Shown here piece by piece: positions 32,224 through 41,675 of a stretch of DNA of 53,112 nucleotides. The stretch is from Pseudomonas sp. GM74 (GTDB lineage: Bacteria > Pseudomonadota > Gammaproteobacteria > Pseudomonadales > Pseudomonadaceae). The stretch is taken from NCBI RefSeq assembly GCF_000282455.1, contig NZ_AKJG01000005.1, positions 1-53,112 on the forward strand, in the 5' to 3' direction. Position 1 is the stretch's first letter. The number at the start of each line of letters is the position of its first letter. Made by a program: the position numbers and the translations under genes. The notes under the pieces are model-generated. The model saw only the letters and a program-made list of their open reading frames with translations. It was not told the DNA's origin and made no database searches.

Positions 32224-32245
32224 ATTTGAGATCGACTCGATCAAA

Positions 32246-32337
32246 TGTGGGAGCGGGCTTGCTCGCGAATGCAGTGTGTCATTCAACATTGGTGTTGACT
32301 GATCCACCGCTTTCGCGAGCAAGCCCGCTCCCACAGG
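32246..32337. repeat. REP doublet (REPIN), TGTGGGAGCGGGCTTGCTCGCGAA type
   Basis: Inverted 24-base arms sit at each end of 92 bases. The middle is recognisably related to the doublets at 28619 and 41576. It lies between the convergent cysNC and acyltransferase genes and ends 5 bases before the latter's stop codon. Confidence 0.92.
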
Positions 32338-32341
32338 GGGA

Positions 32342-33247
32342 TCAGTGTTTGTCTGGATATTCGCGGTGCATCTGTTCCAGCAACGCATCCTTGTCCTGCC
32401 ACAACTGGTTGATCCAGCCCTGGAACTGCAGGCGGTATTCGCCGTCCTGGTCGTAATTCTTGCCGATGAATTGCGGCGGAATCCTCAGCTCTTCAAAGTG
32501 CACCACCACGTCCGCGACGTTCCCACACAGTAAATCCCAGAAGCCCGGGCGCCCGGCGGGGTAGTGGATGGTCACGTTGACGATCGACTCCAGCTGCTCG
32601 CCCATCGCATCCAGCACAAAGGCAATGCCGCCGGCCTTGGGCTTGAGCAGGTACTTGAAGGGTGACTGCTGCTGGGCATGCTTGCCCTCGGTGAAGCGCG
32701 TGCCTTCGACGAAGTTGAAAATGCCCACCGGGTTGTCGCGGAATTTCGCACAGGTCTTGCGGGTGGTTTCCAGGTCCTTGCCTTTCTTCTCCGGGTGCTT
32801 CTCCAGATAGGCCTTGGAGTAACGCTTCATGAACGGAAAGCCGAGCGCCCACCAGGCCAGGCCGATCACCGGGACCCAGATCAGCTCCTGCTTGAGAAAG
32901 AATTTCAGCGGCTGAATACGCTGGTTGAGTACGTATTGCAGCACCAGGATGTCGACCCAGCTCTGGTGGTTGCTGGTGATCAGGTACGAGTGCTGATAGT
33001 CGAGGCCTTGCAGGCCGCTGATGTGCCAGCGCGTGGGGCGCACCAGGTTCATCCAGCCTTTGTTGAGGCTGATCCAGGCTTCGTGGGTATGGCTCATCAG
33101 CCAGCCCGCGAGGCGCTGGGTGAGGGCGAATGGCAGTACCTTGACGAGCGCCACGCAGAACAGGAACGAGCAGAGCAATATCGTGTTCAGTGCCAACAGC
33201 AGCGAGGCGATCACGCCCCGCAACGGGGCGGGTAGGAAGTCCAGCAT
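32342..33247 (-). CDS. PlsC-type lysophospholipid acyltransferase (YihG-like)
   Basis: The 301-residue membrane protein has one or two N-terminal membrane segments. The acyltransferase HX4D motif is in SNHQSWVD (about residue 92) and the second motif is FVEGTRFT. FPFMKRYSK between them matches the YihG/YihG-like branch of 1-acylglycerol-3-phosphate acyltransferases. The probable role is phospholipid acyl-chain remodelling at the inner membrane. It abuts pta directly (no gap), so the two are probably co-transcribed. Confidence 0.9.
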   Translation of the reverse strand: MLDFLPAPLRGVIASLLLALNTILLCSFLFCVALVKVLPFALTQRLAGWLMSHTHEAWISLNKGWMNLVRPTRWHISGLQGLDYQHSYLITSNHQSWVDILVLQYVLNQRIQPLKFFLKQELIWVPVIGLAWWALGFPFMKRYSKAYLEKHPEKKGKDLETTRKTCAKFRDNPVGIFNFVEGTRFTEGKHAQQQSPFKYLLKPKAGGIAFVLDAMGEQLESIVNVTIHYPAGRPGFWDLLCGNVADVVVHFEELRIPPQFIGKNYDQDGEYRLQFQGWINQLWQDKDALLEQMHREYPDKH

Positions 33248-35347
33248 TTACACATCCATAGGTCGGTTGGCGGCTTGAATCGCGGTCAGGGCGATGGTGT
33301 AGACGATGTCATCGACCTGCGCGCCGCGGGGCAAATCGTTCACCGGTTTGCGCAAGCCTTGCAGCATCGGCCCGAGGCTGACGCAGTCTGCGCTGCGCTG
33401 CACGGCTTTGTGGGTGGTGTTGCCGGTGTTGAGGTCGGGGAACACGTACACCGTGGCACGACCGGCCACCTGACTGTTCGGCGCCAGTTGCCGGGCCACG
33501 TTTTCGTTGGCGGCGGCGTCGTACTGCAAGGGGCCGTCGATCAGCAGCGAGTGCTGTTGTTCGTGGGCCAGCAAGGTCGCCTCGCGGACCTTCTCGACTT
33601 CTTCGCCGCTGGCCGACTCGCCGCTGGAGTAGCTGATCATCGCCACCCGTGGCGTGATGCCGAAGGCGGCGGCCGAATCAGCGCTTTGCAGGGCGATCTC
33701 GGCCAGTTCGCTGGCACTCGGGTGCGGGTTCATCACGCAGTCGCCGTAGACCAGCACTTCTTCCGGGAACAGCATGAAGAACACCGACGACACCAGGGTG
33801 CAACCGGGTGCGGTTTTGATCAGTTGCAGAGCCGGACGGATGGTGTTGGCGGTGGTGTTGATCACACCCGACACGAGGCCGTCGACTTCATCCAGGGCCA
33901 GCATCATGGTGCCGATCACCACGGTGTCTTCCAGTTGTTGCTCGGCCATCGGCGCGTTGAGGCTTTTGCTTTTGCGCAGCGCGACCATGGGCTCGACATA
34001 GCGTTCGCGAATCGAGTCCGGATCGATGATTTCCAGTCCCGGTGGCAACTCGATGCCTTGGGCGCGGGCGACGGCCTGCACGTCCTCGGGCTTGGCCAGC
34101 AACACACAGCGAGCGATGCCACGGGCCTGGCAGATCGCGGCGGCCTGCACGGTCAGCGGCTCGCTGCCTTCGGGCAGCACGATGCGCTTGTTGGCCGCCT
34201 GGGCGCGCTGGATCAATTGATAGCGGAAAACCGCTGGCGACAGGCGCATTTCCCGTGGCGTACCACAGCGCTGGTGCAGCCAGTTGGCATCGAGATGGCC
34301 GGCGATGAAATCGGTAATGATTTCGGCGCGCTCGCGGTCATCGATGGGGATTTCCTTATTCAGGCCATTGAGCAGGTTGGCGGTGTCATAGGAACCGGTA
34401 CTCACCGACAGCACCGGCAACCCGGCCTGCAGAGCGCCGCGACACAGGTCCATGATGCGCGGGTCGGGCAGTGTGTCGCTGGTCAGCAGCAGGCCGGCCA
34501 GCGGCACGCCGTTCAAGGCCGCGAGGCTGACGGCGAGGATGATGTCGTCGCGGTCGCCGGGGGTCACCACCAGCACGCCGGGCTTGAGCAGCTCCACTGT
34601 GTTGCGCATGGTGCGGGCGCAAATGATGATCTTGGTCATGCGCCGGGTTTCGTAATCACCGGCGTTGAGCACTTGCGCGCCCATCAGGTCGGCGACGTCG
34701 CGGGTGCGCGGGGCGTTCAGTTCCGGCTGGAACGGAATGCAGCCGAGCAAGCGGAAATCACCACTGCGCAGCAACGGTGAATGCTCCTTCAGGCGCGTGG
34801 CGAAGGCCTCCATGCTTTCCTCGGTCTTGACCTTGTTGAGGATCACGCCGAGGACTTTCGGGTCTTTCGGCCCGCCGAACAGTTGCGCCTGCAGCTCGAC
34901 GCGACCCGAGAGTTCGGTCAGCACTTCGTTTTCCGGCGCCGAGACCAGGATCACCTCGGCGTCGAGGCTCTTGGCCAGGTGCAGGTTGACCCGCGCGGCA
35001 TAACTGGCGCTGCGGGTCGGCACCATGCCTTCGACGATCAGCACGTCCTTGCCGATGGCCGCCTGCTGATAAAGGGCGATGATTTCTTCGAGCAGTTCAT
35101 CGAGCTGACCGTCGCCGAGCATGCGCTCGACATGGGCCAGGCCCAGGGGCTGAGGCGGTTTCAAGCCGTGGGTGCGGGCCACCAGTTCGGTGGAACGTTC
35201 CGGGCCCGTGTCGCCCGGATGCGGCTGGGCAATGGGTTTGAAGAAACCGACCTTGAGCCCTGCTCGCTCAAGGGTGCGCACCAGCCCGAGGCTGATGGAG
35301 GTCAGACCCACACCAAAATCGGTGGGCGCGATAAAAAAAGTTTGCAT
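33248..35347 (-). CDS. pta: Phosphate acetyltransferase, long multidomain form
   Basis: The 699-residue protein starts MQTFFIAPTDFGVGLTSISL; the ATG nine codons earlier was not used, because the family starts here. An N-terminal CobQ/BioD-like P-loop domain (1-~220) and a DRTGG domain (~220-340) are followed by the C-terminal PTA_PTB catalytic domain (SPAVFRYQLIQRAQ onward). It interconverts acetyl-CoA and acetyl phosphate. No acetate kinase gene adjoins it in this window, although P. aeruginosa has ackA next to pta. Confidence 0.95.
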   Translation of the reverse strand: MQTFFIAPTDFGVGLTSISLGLVRTLERAGLKVGFFKPIAQPHPGDTGPERSTELVARTHGLKPPQPLGLAHVERMLGDGQLDELLEEIIALYQQAAIGKDVLIVEGMVPTRSASYAARVNLHLAKSLDAEVILVSAPENEVLTELSGRVELQAQLFGGPKDPKVLGVILNKVKTEESMEAFATRLKEHSPLLRSGDFRLLGCIPFQPELNAPRTRDVADLMGAQVLNAGDYETRRMTKIIICARTMRNTVELLKPGVLVVTPGDRDDIILAVSLAALNGVPLAGLLLTSDTLPDPRIMDLCRGALQAGLPVLSVSTGSYDTANLLNGLNKEIPIDDRERAEIITDFIAGHLDANWLHQRCGTPREMRLSPAVFRYQLIQRAQAANKRIVLPEGSEPLTVQAAAICQARGIARCVLLAKPEDVQAVARAQGIELPPGLEIIDPDSIRERYVEPMVALRKSKSLNAPMAEQQLEDTVVIGTMMLALDEVDGLVSGVINTTANTIRPALQLIKTAPGCTLVSSVFFMLFPEEVLVYGDCVMNPHPSASELAEIALQSADSAAAFGITPRVAMISYSSGESASGEEVEKVREATLLAHEQQHSLLIDGPLQYDAAANENVARQLAPNSQVAGRATVYVFPDLNTGNTTHKAVQRSADCVSLGPMLQGLRKPVNDLPRGAQVDDIVYTIALTAIQAANRPMDV

Positions 35348-35408
35348 GCGGATTCTCTGGAAGGTGCATGGCAATGGTGAAAGCCTATAACTGGCGATCT
35401 ACCGAAAT

Positions 35409-35705
35409 TCAGTCGCCAAGGTTATCGCTAACCGAGCCTTGTGCGCACCAACCGCAATCAAAGGGCTGGCCTATTTTTTCCTGGCGCTGCGCGGGGTCCA
35501 TGACCCAGGCGCGGGATTGCCAGGGTGGCTGGTGCCGCAGGTGCTGCGTGTGGCCGCAGGAAAGCTCGGCCACCCAGTGTCCGTCCTCGTCCTGATGGAA
35601 GCCGGTGATCGTCGTATCCCGTCTGTCCGGGTTGTGTTCGCTTTCGGACGATGGCTTCGCTAAACTTGGCCTTTCAATCTTCTTATGCAAAAGGTCTCGC
35701 CCCAT
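35409..35705 (-). CDS. DUF3565 protein, small cysteine/histidine-rich
   Basis: This short protein of about 98 residues from the ATG at 35705 has a conserved core ITGFHQDEDGHWVAELSCGH, then RHQPPWQSRAWV and CGWC at the C-terminus. The CGH...HLRH...CGWC set could bind a metal; the function is unknown. The start is uncertain: the ATG at 35705 overlaps the divergent FKBP start, another ATG lies at 35735, and a TTG at 35690 is possible. The core begins only about 30 residues in. Confidence 0.75.
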   Translation of the reverse strand: MGRDLLHKKIERPSLAKPSSESEHNPDRRDTTITGFHQDEDGHWVAELSCGHTQHLRHQPPWQSRAWVMDPAQRQEKIGQPFDCGWCAQGSVSDNLGD

Positions 35706-36189
35706 GCTGATCGCCGCCAATAAGGCTGTCTCCATCGACTATACCCTGACCAACGACGCTGGTGAGGTCATCGACAGCTCCGCCGGCGGCGCGCCGCTGG
35801 TCTACCTGCAAGGCGCAGGCAACATCATCCCGGGCCTGGAAAAGGCTCTGGAAGGCAAGGCTGTCGGCGAAGAGCTGACCGTTGCCGTTGAACCGGAAGA
35901 CGCTTACGGCGAATACGCTGCCGAACTGGTCAGCACCCTGAGCCGCAGCATGTTCGAAGGCGTCGACGAGCTGGAAGTGGGCATGCAGTTCCACGCTTCC
36001 GCACCGGACGGCCAGATGCAGATCGTAACCATCCGTGATCTGGACGGCGACGAGGTGACCGTTGACGGCAACCACCCGTTGGCCGGCCAGCGCCTGAATT
36101 TCCAGGTCAAGATCGTTGCCATCCGTGACGCCAGCCAGGAAGAAATCGCTCATGGCCACGTCCATGGCGAAGGTGGCCATCACCACTGA
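35704..36189 (+). CDS. slyD: SlyD-like FKBP-type peptidyl-prolyl isomerase
   Basis: The 161-residue protein starts MLIAANKAVSIDYTLTNDAG. It has the FKBP core split by an IF chaperone insert (about residues 70-125) and a short His-rich tail (HGHVHGEGGHHH). Tail and insert mark the SlyD class, which binds nickel and assists folding. The tail is shorter than in E. coli. A frame open upstream to 35605 has no family similarity. A terminator follows. Confidence 0.93.
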   Translation: MLIAANKAVSIDYTLTNDAGEVIDSSAGGAPLVYLQGAGNIIPGLEKALEGKAVGEELTVAVEPEDAYGEYAAELVSTLSRSMFEGVDELEVGMQFHASAPDGQMQIVTIRDLDGDEVTVDGNHPLAGQRLNFQVKIVAIRDASQEEIAHGHVHGEGGHHH

Positions 36190-36217
36190 TTTCTGCGCTA
36201 AGCTCAGATAACTGGAG

Positions 36218-36241
36218 AGGCGCCCCGTGGGCGCCTTTTTA
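36218..36241 (+). terminator. Rho-independent terminator after slyD
   Basis: AGGCGCC pairs with GGCGCCT around CCGTG, followed by TTTTTAG. Confidence 0.85.
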
Positions 36242-36311
36242 GTCTGCGGTCGTCCCTGACGACACCGCCAAGTGGCTGTTTCGAGAAGAACACGGGAATC
36301 TGGAGTACGCC

Positions 36312-36794
36312 ATGAGTGCTTTTCACGACCTTAAATTGACAGCCCTGGATGGACAGGAGCTACCTCTGGCGCCTTTCAAAGGCCAAGTCGTACTGGTGGT
36401 CAACGTCGCCTCAAAATGCGGCCTGACCCCGCAGTACGCGGCGCTGGAAAACCTCTACCAGCAATACAAGGGCAAAGGCTTCAGTGTGCTGGGCTTGCCG
36501 TGCAACCAGTTTGCCGGACAGGAACCGGGGACCGAGCAGGAGATCAAGGATTTCTGCAGCCTCAACTATGGCGTGACCTTTCCGTTGTCCAGCAAGCTGG
36601 AAGTCAACGGACATGACCGTCATCAGTTGTACCGCCTGCTGGCGGGCGAGGGCGCGGAATTTCCCGGCGACATCACCTGGAACTTCGAGAAGTTCCTGCT
36701 GGGCAAGGACGGCCGTGTACTGGCTCGGTTCTCGCCGCGTACGGCGCCGGATGATCCGACCATCGTTCATGCAATTGAAAAAGCGCTGAGCTGA
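36312..36794 (+). CDS. Glutathione peroxidase / thiol peroxidase (GPx family, Cys type)
   Basis: The 160-residue protein has the GPx motifs NVASKCGLTPQY (peroxidatic Cys in place of selenocysteine), LPCNQFAGQEPG and WNFEKFLLGKDG. The last supplies the active-site Trp-Asn. Non-selenium bacterial GPx enzymes usually use thioredoxin. Its place between slyD and an OYE gene follows the P. aeruginosa order. It has its own promoter region after the slyD terminator. Confidence 0.94.
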   Translation: MSAFHDLKLTALDGQELPLAPFKGQVVLVVNVASKCGLTPQYAALENLYQQYKGKGFSVLGLPCNQFAGQEPGTEQEIKDFCSLNYGVTFPLSSKLEVNGHDRHQLYRLLAGEGAEFPGDITWNFEKFLLGKDGRVLARFSPRTAPDDPTIVHAIEKALS

Positions 36795-36803
36795 TATCTC
36801 CCC

Positions 36804-36905
36804 CTGTAGGAGCGAGCCTGCTCGCGATGAACCTGAGAACGCCGCGGTGTGTCTGGCTTACGGCGTTATCGTTGACGAACATCGCGAGCAAGCTCGCTCC
36901 TACAG
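36804..36905. repeat. REP doublet, CTGTAGGAGCGAGCCTGCTCGCGAT type
   Basis: Inverted arms at 36804-36828 and 36881-36905 differ at one position. This is the TGTAGGAGC sub-type, distinct from the TGTGGGAGC copies. It lies in the gpx-OYE gap. Confidence 0.9.
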
Positions 36906-37012
36906 TACTCCCTGCCTTTTGACCCTTAATCACGCTGATCAATAATGCTGTTCAATGCGTTGGACTCTCCATATTATCACCGTCATAAAGTCATTCTTCC
37001 GTGGAGCGTCCC

Positions 37013-38116
37013 ATGCCCGTCAAAGCCCTGTTCAAACCGTTCCACCTCGGCACCCTCGAACTGCCGACCCGAGTCGTCATGGCGCCGATGACCCGCTCTT
37101 TTTCCCCGGGCGGCGTGCCTAATTCCAAAGTGATCGAGTACTACCGTCGTCGCGCCGCTGCGGGCGTCGGCCTGATCATCACCGAAGGCACCACCGTCGG
37201 TCACAAGGCTTCCAACGGCTACCCGAACGTTCCGCATTTCTACGGTGAAGCGGCCCTGGCCGGCTGGAAAAAAGTCGTCGAGGCCGTTCACGCTGAAGGC
37301 GGCAAGATCGTTCCGCAACTGTGGCACGTGGGCAGCGTGCGCCGTATCGGCACCGAGCCGGACGCCAGCGTGCCGGCTTATGGCCCGTCGGAAAAGTTGA
37401 AGGAAGGTCAGGTCGTGGTGCACGGCATGACCAGGCAGGACATCCAGGACGTGATTGCCGCGTTCGCCCAGGCCGCCAAGGATGCCCAGAGCATCGGCAT
37501 GGACGGCGTGGAAATCCACGGTGCCCACGGTTATCTGGTGGACCAGTTCTTCTGGGAAGGCAGCAATCAGCGTACCGACGAATACGGCGGCAGCCTGGCC
37601 AACCGTTCGCGCTTCGCCATTGAATTGATTCAGGCCGTGCGTGCCGCGGTCGGTGAAGGTTTCCCGATCATCTTCCGCTTCTCCCAGTGGAAGCAGCAGG
37701 ACTACACCGCGCGTCTGGTGCAAACCCCGGAAGCCTTGGGCGAGTTCCTCAAGCCGTTGGCCGACGCGGGCGTGGATATTTTCCACTGCTCGACCCGCCG
37801 CTTCTGGGAGCCGGAGTTCGACGGTTGCGAATTGAACCTGGCCGGCTGGACCCGCCAACTCACCGGCAAGCCGACCATCACCGTGGGCAGCGTCGGCCTG
37901 GACGGCGAGTTCCTGCAATTCATGGTCAACACCGACAAGGTCGCACAACCGGCCAGCCTGGAAAAACTGCTGGAGCGCCTGAACAACGATGAGTTCGACC
38001 TGGTGGCGGTCGGTCGTGCCTTGCTGGTGGATCCGGACTGGGCGCAGAAAGTGCGCGACGGCCGTGAAGGGGACATTCTGCCGTTCAGCCGTGAGGCGTT
38101 GATGACGCTGGTTTAA
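37013..38116 (+). CDS. Old Yellow Enzyme-family NADH:flavin oxidoreductase
   Basis: The 367-residue TIM-barrel flavoprotein has RVVMAPMTRSFSPGG at the FMN site, then DGVEIHGAHGYLVDQFFW and ADAGVDIFHCSTRRFW. The ATG at 37013 follows a GTGGAGCG binding site. OYE enzymes reduce activated alkenes and nitro compounds; the physiological substrate is unknown. In the position where many OYEs have a His-His/His-Asn pair the IHGAHGY motif is intact. Confidence 0.93.
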   Translation: MPVKALFKPFHLGTLELPTRVVMAPMTRSFSPGGVPNSKVIEYYRRRAAAGVGLIITEGTTVGHKASNGYPNVPHFYGEAALAGWKKVVEAVHAEGGKIVPQLWHVGSVRRIGTEPDASVPAYGPSEKLKEGQVVVHGMTRQDIQDVIAAFAQAAKDAQSIGMDGVEIHGAHGYLVDQFFWEGSNQRTDEYGGSLANRSRFAIELIQAVRAAVGEGFPIIFRFSQWKQQDYTARLVQTPEALGEFLKPLADAGVDIFHCSTRRFWEPEFDGCELNLAGWTRQLTGKPTITVGSVGLDGEFLQFMVNTDKVAQPASLEKLLERLNNDEFDLVAVGRALLVDPDWAQKVRDGREGDILPFSREALMTLV

Positions 38117-38136
38117 GCGGCGACCGGACTTACGCT

Positions 38137-38211
38137 TTCGCGAGCAAGCCCGCTCCCACAAGGGATTTGTGTACGACACAGAACCAATGTGGGAGCGGAC
38201 TTGCTCGCGAA
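38137..38211. repeat. REP doublet in reversed (tail-to-tail) arrangement
   Basis: TTCGCGAGCAAGCCCGCTCC (38137 on) runs to CCCACA at 38160, and TGTGGGAGCGGACTTGCTCG (38188 on) runs to 38211. The order of arms is the opposite of the other doublets and the spacer is only 27 bases. Confidence 0.9.
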
Positions 38212-38235
38212 GACTGACTAAAGAGCACTACAAAC

Positions 38236-39411
38236 TCAGGGAACAGTCGGTGCATTCGGCACCACCATCTCCCCGGCACAGGCCCCGCGCAACTGCCCCT
38301 CGAATTGCTCGATGATTGTCGCCCAGCCCTGGCGACTGGCATGCTGGCGCGCATTGAGCCGCACATTGCGCAAGGTTTCCCTGTCCTCCAGCAGCCATGC
38401 CGCTGCATCGCAGAACGCCTCCTCATCCCCCGGCATCGCCAGCACGCCATTGTAGCCATGACGAATATGCTGGGCGGCGGCCGCCTGGTCGTAGGCCACC
38501 ACGCCAAGCCCCGAGGCAAGTGCTTCGAGCACCACATTGCCGAAGGTTTCAGTCAGGCTCGGAAACAGAAACACGTCGCCCGACGCGTAGTGACTCGCCA
38601 GGGCTTCACCCCGTTGGGTGCCGCAGAAAATCGCCTCAGGCATTTCGTATTCCAGTTCCTGGCGCTGCGGGCCATCGCCGACCACGATCAGTTTCAGCGT
38701 GCGCTGGGGATAACTCGCCTTGAGGGTATTGAAGGTGCGCTTGAGCAGGCCAAGGTTTTTTTCCTGGGCCAGGCGGCCGACATGAATGACGGCGATGTCT
38801 GCCTCGGCCAGTCCCCATTGCTCGCGCAGGGCGTTCAAGCGTTTGGCCGGGTGAAACAATTCGCTGTCAACCCCCCGGGACAGCAACGCCAGTCGCTCGA
38901 AATGACGTCGCTCCAGTTCCAGGCGCTGGCTGACGCTGGGCACCAGGGTCATGGTCGAACGGTTATGGAACCAGCGCAGGTAGTGAGTCAGCAGGCGCGT
39001 GAGCAAGCCAAAACCGTACTGGTTGGAGTACTGCTGGAAATTGGTGTGGAAACCGCTGACCACGGAAATCCCCAGTCGCCGTGCCGCGCGCAACGCAGAG
39101 AGACCCAGCGGGCCCTCAGTGGCGATGTAGAGCACATCCGGGCGGTGACGCGTCCAGCGCCGCAGCAGTTTGTGCATCGACGACTGACCCCATTGCAGGC
39201 CGGGATAGCCCGGCAGCGGCCAGCCGCGGCACAGCAGCAATTCATCGTCGCTGCCCAACTGCTGGTCGCAGCCCTGACGCGGCCGCACCAGTTCCACTTG
39301 ATGCCCGCGCGCGCGCAAACCGTCGCACAAGCGACCCAGGGTATTGGCCACGCCGTTGATTTCCGGGGGGAAGGTTTCGGTAATCAGGGTGATATGCAGA
39401 GCTGTCGTCAT
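38236..39411 (-). CDS. Glycosyltransferase family 4 (GT-B fold)
   Basis: The 391-residue protein starts MTTALHITLITETFPPEING, the N-terminal loop typical of the PimB/MgtA/SqdX-like GT4 group. In the C-terminal half VIHVGRLAQEKNL and the donor-site block FPSLTETFGNVVLEALASG (EX7E) are clear. The acceptor and sugar are unknown; related enzymes transfer mannose or glucose to lipids. The start eight codons upstream was rejected, because the motif begins here. The CysZ-like gene lies 60 bases upstream on the same strand. Confidence 0.92.
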   Translation of the reverse strand: MTTALHITLITETFPPEINGVANTLGRLCDGLRARGHQVELVRPRQGCDQQLGSDDELLLCRGWPLPGYPGLQWGQSSMHKLLRRWTRHRPDVLYIATEGPLGLSALRAARRLGISVVSGFHTNFQQYSNQYGFGLLTRLLTHYLRWFHNRSTMTLVPSVSQRLELERRHFERLALLSRGVDSELFHPAKRLNALREQWGLAEADIAVIHVGRLAQEKNLGLLKRTFNTLKASYPQRTLKLIVVGDGPQRQELEYEMPEAIFCGTQRGEALASHYASGDVFLFPSLTETFGNVVLEALASGLGVVAYDQAAAAQHIRHGYNGVLAMPGDEEAFCDAAAWLLEDRETLRNVRLNARQHASRQGWATIIEQFEGQLRGACAGEMVVPNAPTVP

Positions 39412-39471
39412 GACCCCAGTGTCGACCGGGGCCATGTCGTCAGTGTGACGTCGGGATGATGGATTTATGAC

Positions 39472-40224
39472 TTAGCGCTGGGTCACCAGGTTTTCCGCAC
39501 CACGTTCACGCACCCAGAACAGCGTCGCTCCGGCCACGGCGGCCGGCATCATCAGGATGTTGACCACCGGGATCAGCAGCACCAGGTACACGCTGCCGCC
39601 AAAACTCATGCTCTGCCAGCGCTTCTCGCGCAGCCAGGCGAGCATTTCGTTCCAGCCCAGCTTGTGGTTGTCCGCCGGGTAGTCGATGTACTGGATCGCC
39701 ATCATCCACACCCCGAACAGCAGCCACAGCGGCGCGGCGATGATGTTCACCACCGGGATGAACGAGAGGATGAACAGCCCGATTGCCCGGGGCAGGAAGT
39801 AGCCGAGTTTGCGCATTTCCCGGGCCAGGGTGCGCGGGATCATCGCGATCAGCTCACCCCAGCTGAAGGCCGGGAAGTCATCGGTGCCGCGTACCACCAC
39901 TTCGACTTTCTCCGCGAGGAAGCCGTTGAACGGCGCGGCAATGACGTTGGCGAGCATGGTGAAGGTGAAGAACACCATCAGCACCACCAGTACCACGAAC
40001 AGCGGCCAGAGGATGTAGCCGAGAAAACTCAGCCAGTCAGGCAGGGACGGCATCAAGGTGTCGACCCACAGGCTGAATTGATGGCCGGCCAGGTAGATCA
40101 ATCCGACGAACAGCACCAGGTTGATCGCCAGCGGTAACAGCACAAACAATCGCAGGCTGGGGCTCAGCACCAGCTTGAGGCCTTCGCGCAGGTATTGCGG
40201 GCCGGACAGAACGGGGGCGGGCAT
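39472..40224 (-). CDS. cysZ: CysZ/EI24-family membrane protein, putative sulfate transporter
   Basis: The 250-residue protein has about four to six membrane helices: [39 protein letters not shown] and [20 protein letters not shown] are the clearest. The repeated IPVVNI motif is characteristic of the CysZ/EI24 family. CysZ mediates sulfate entry for cysteine synthesis in E. coli, and a link to cysD/cysNC in this window is plausible but not shown by position. Confidence 0.9.
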   Translation of the reverse strand: MPAPVLSGPQYLREGLKLVLSPSLRLFVLLPLAINLVLFVGLIYLAGHQFSLWVDTLMPSLPDWLSFLGYILWPLFVVLVVLMVFFTFTMLANVIAAPFNGFLAEKVEVVVRGTDDFPAFSWGELIAMIPRTLAREMRKLGYFLPRAIGLFILSFIPVVNIIAAPLWLLFGVWMMAIQYIDYPADNHKLGWNEMLAWLREKRWQSMSFGGSVYLVLLIPVVNILMMPAAVAGATLFWVRERGAENLVTQR

Positions 40225-41496
<1,272 letters not shown>

Positions 41497-41515
41497 TTCT
41501 GCTTTCGTCGAAATG

Positions 41516-41542
41516 AAAAAACCGGCTTCGGCCGGTTTTTTT
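41516..41542 (+). terminator. Rho-independent terminator after trxB
   Basis: AACCGGC pairs with GCCGGTT around a stable TTCG tetraloop, with an A-run upstream and a T-run downstream. Confidence 0.93.
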
Positions 41543-41575
41543 GTGCCCGCGATTTACAACCCGATCACATTCCAG

Positions 41576-41665
41576 TGTGGGAGCGGGCTTGCTCGCGAAG
41601 TCGGTGTATCAGTCAATATTGATGCCGGCTGACACTCCCTCTTCGCGAGCAAGCCCGCTCCCACA
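41576..41665. repeat. REP doublet (REPIN), TGTGGGAGCGGGCTTGCTCGCGAA type
   Basis: Perfect 24-base inverted arms enclose a spacer related to those at 28619 and 32246. It lies between the convergent trxB and aminotransferase genes. Confidence 0.92.
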
Positions 41666-41675
41666 GGGATTGTGT

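Noticed and set aside
33275..34780. A 501-codon plus-strand frame opposite pta
   Set aside because: Gly/His/Gln-rich composition typical of antisense GC-rich frames, no start signal, and pta is complete.
36312..36794. Glutathione peroxidase as a selenoprotein
   Set aside because: The active-site codon is a Cys codon (TGC) and there is no in-frame TGA.
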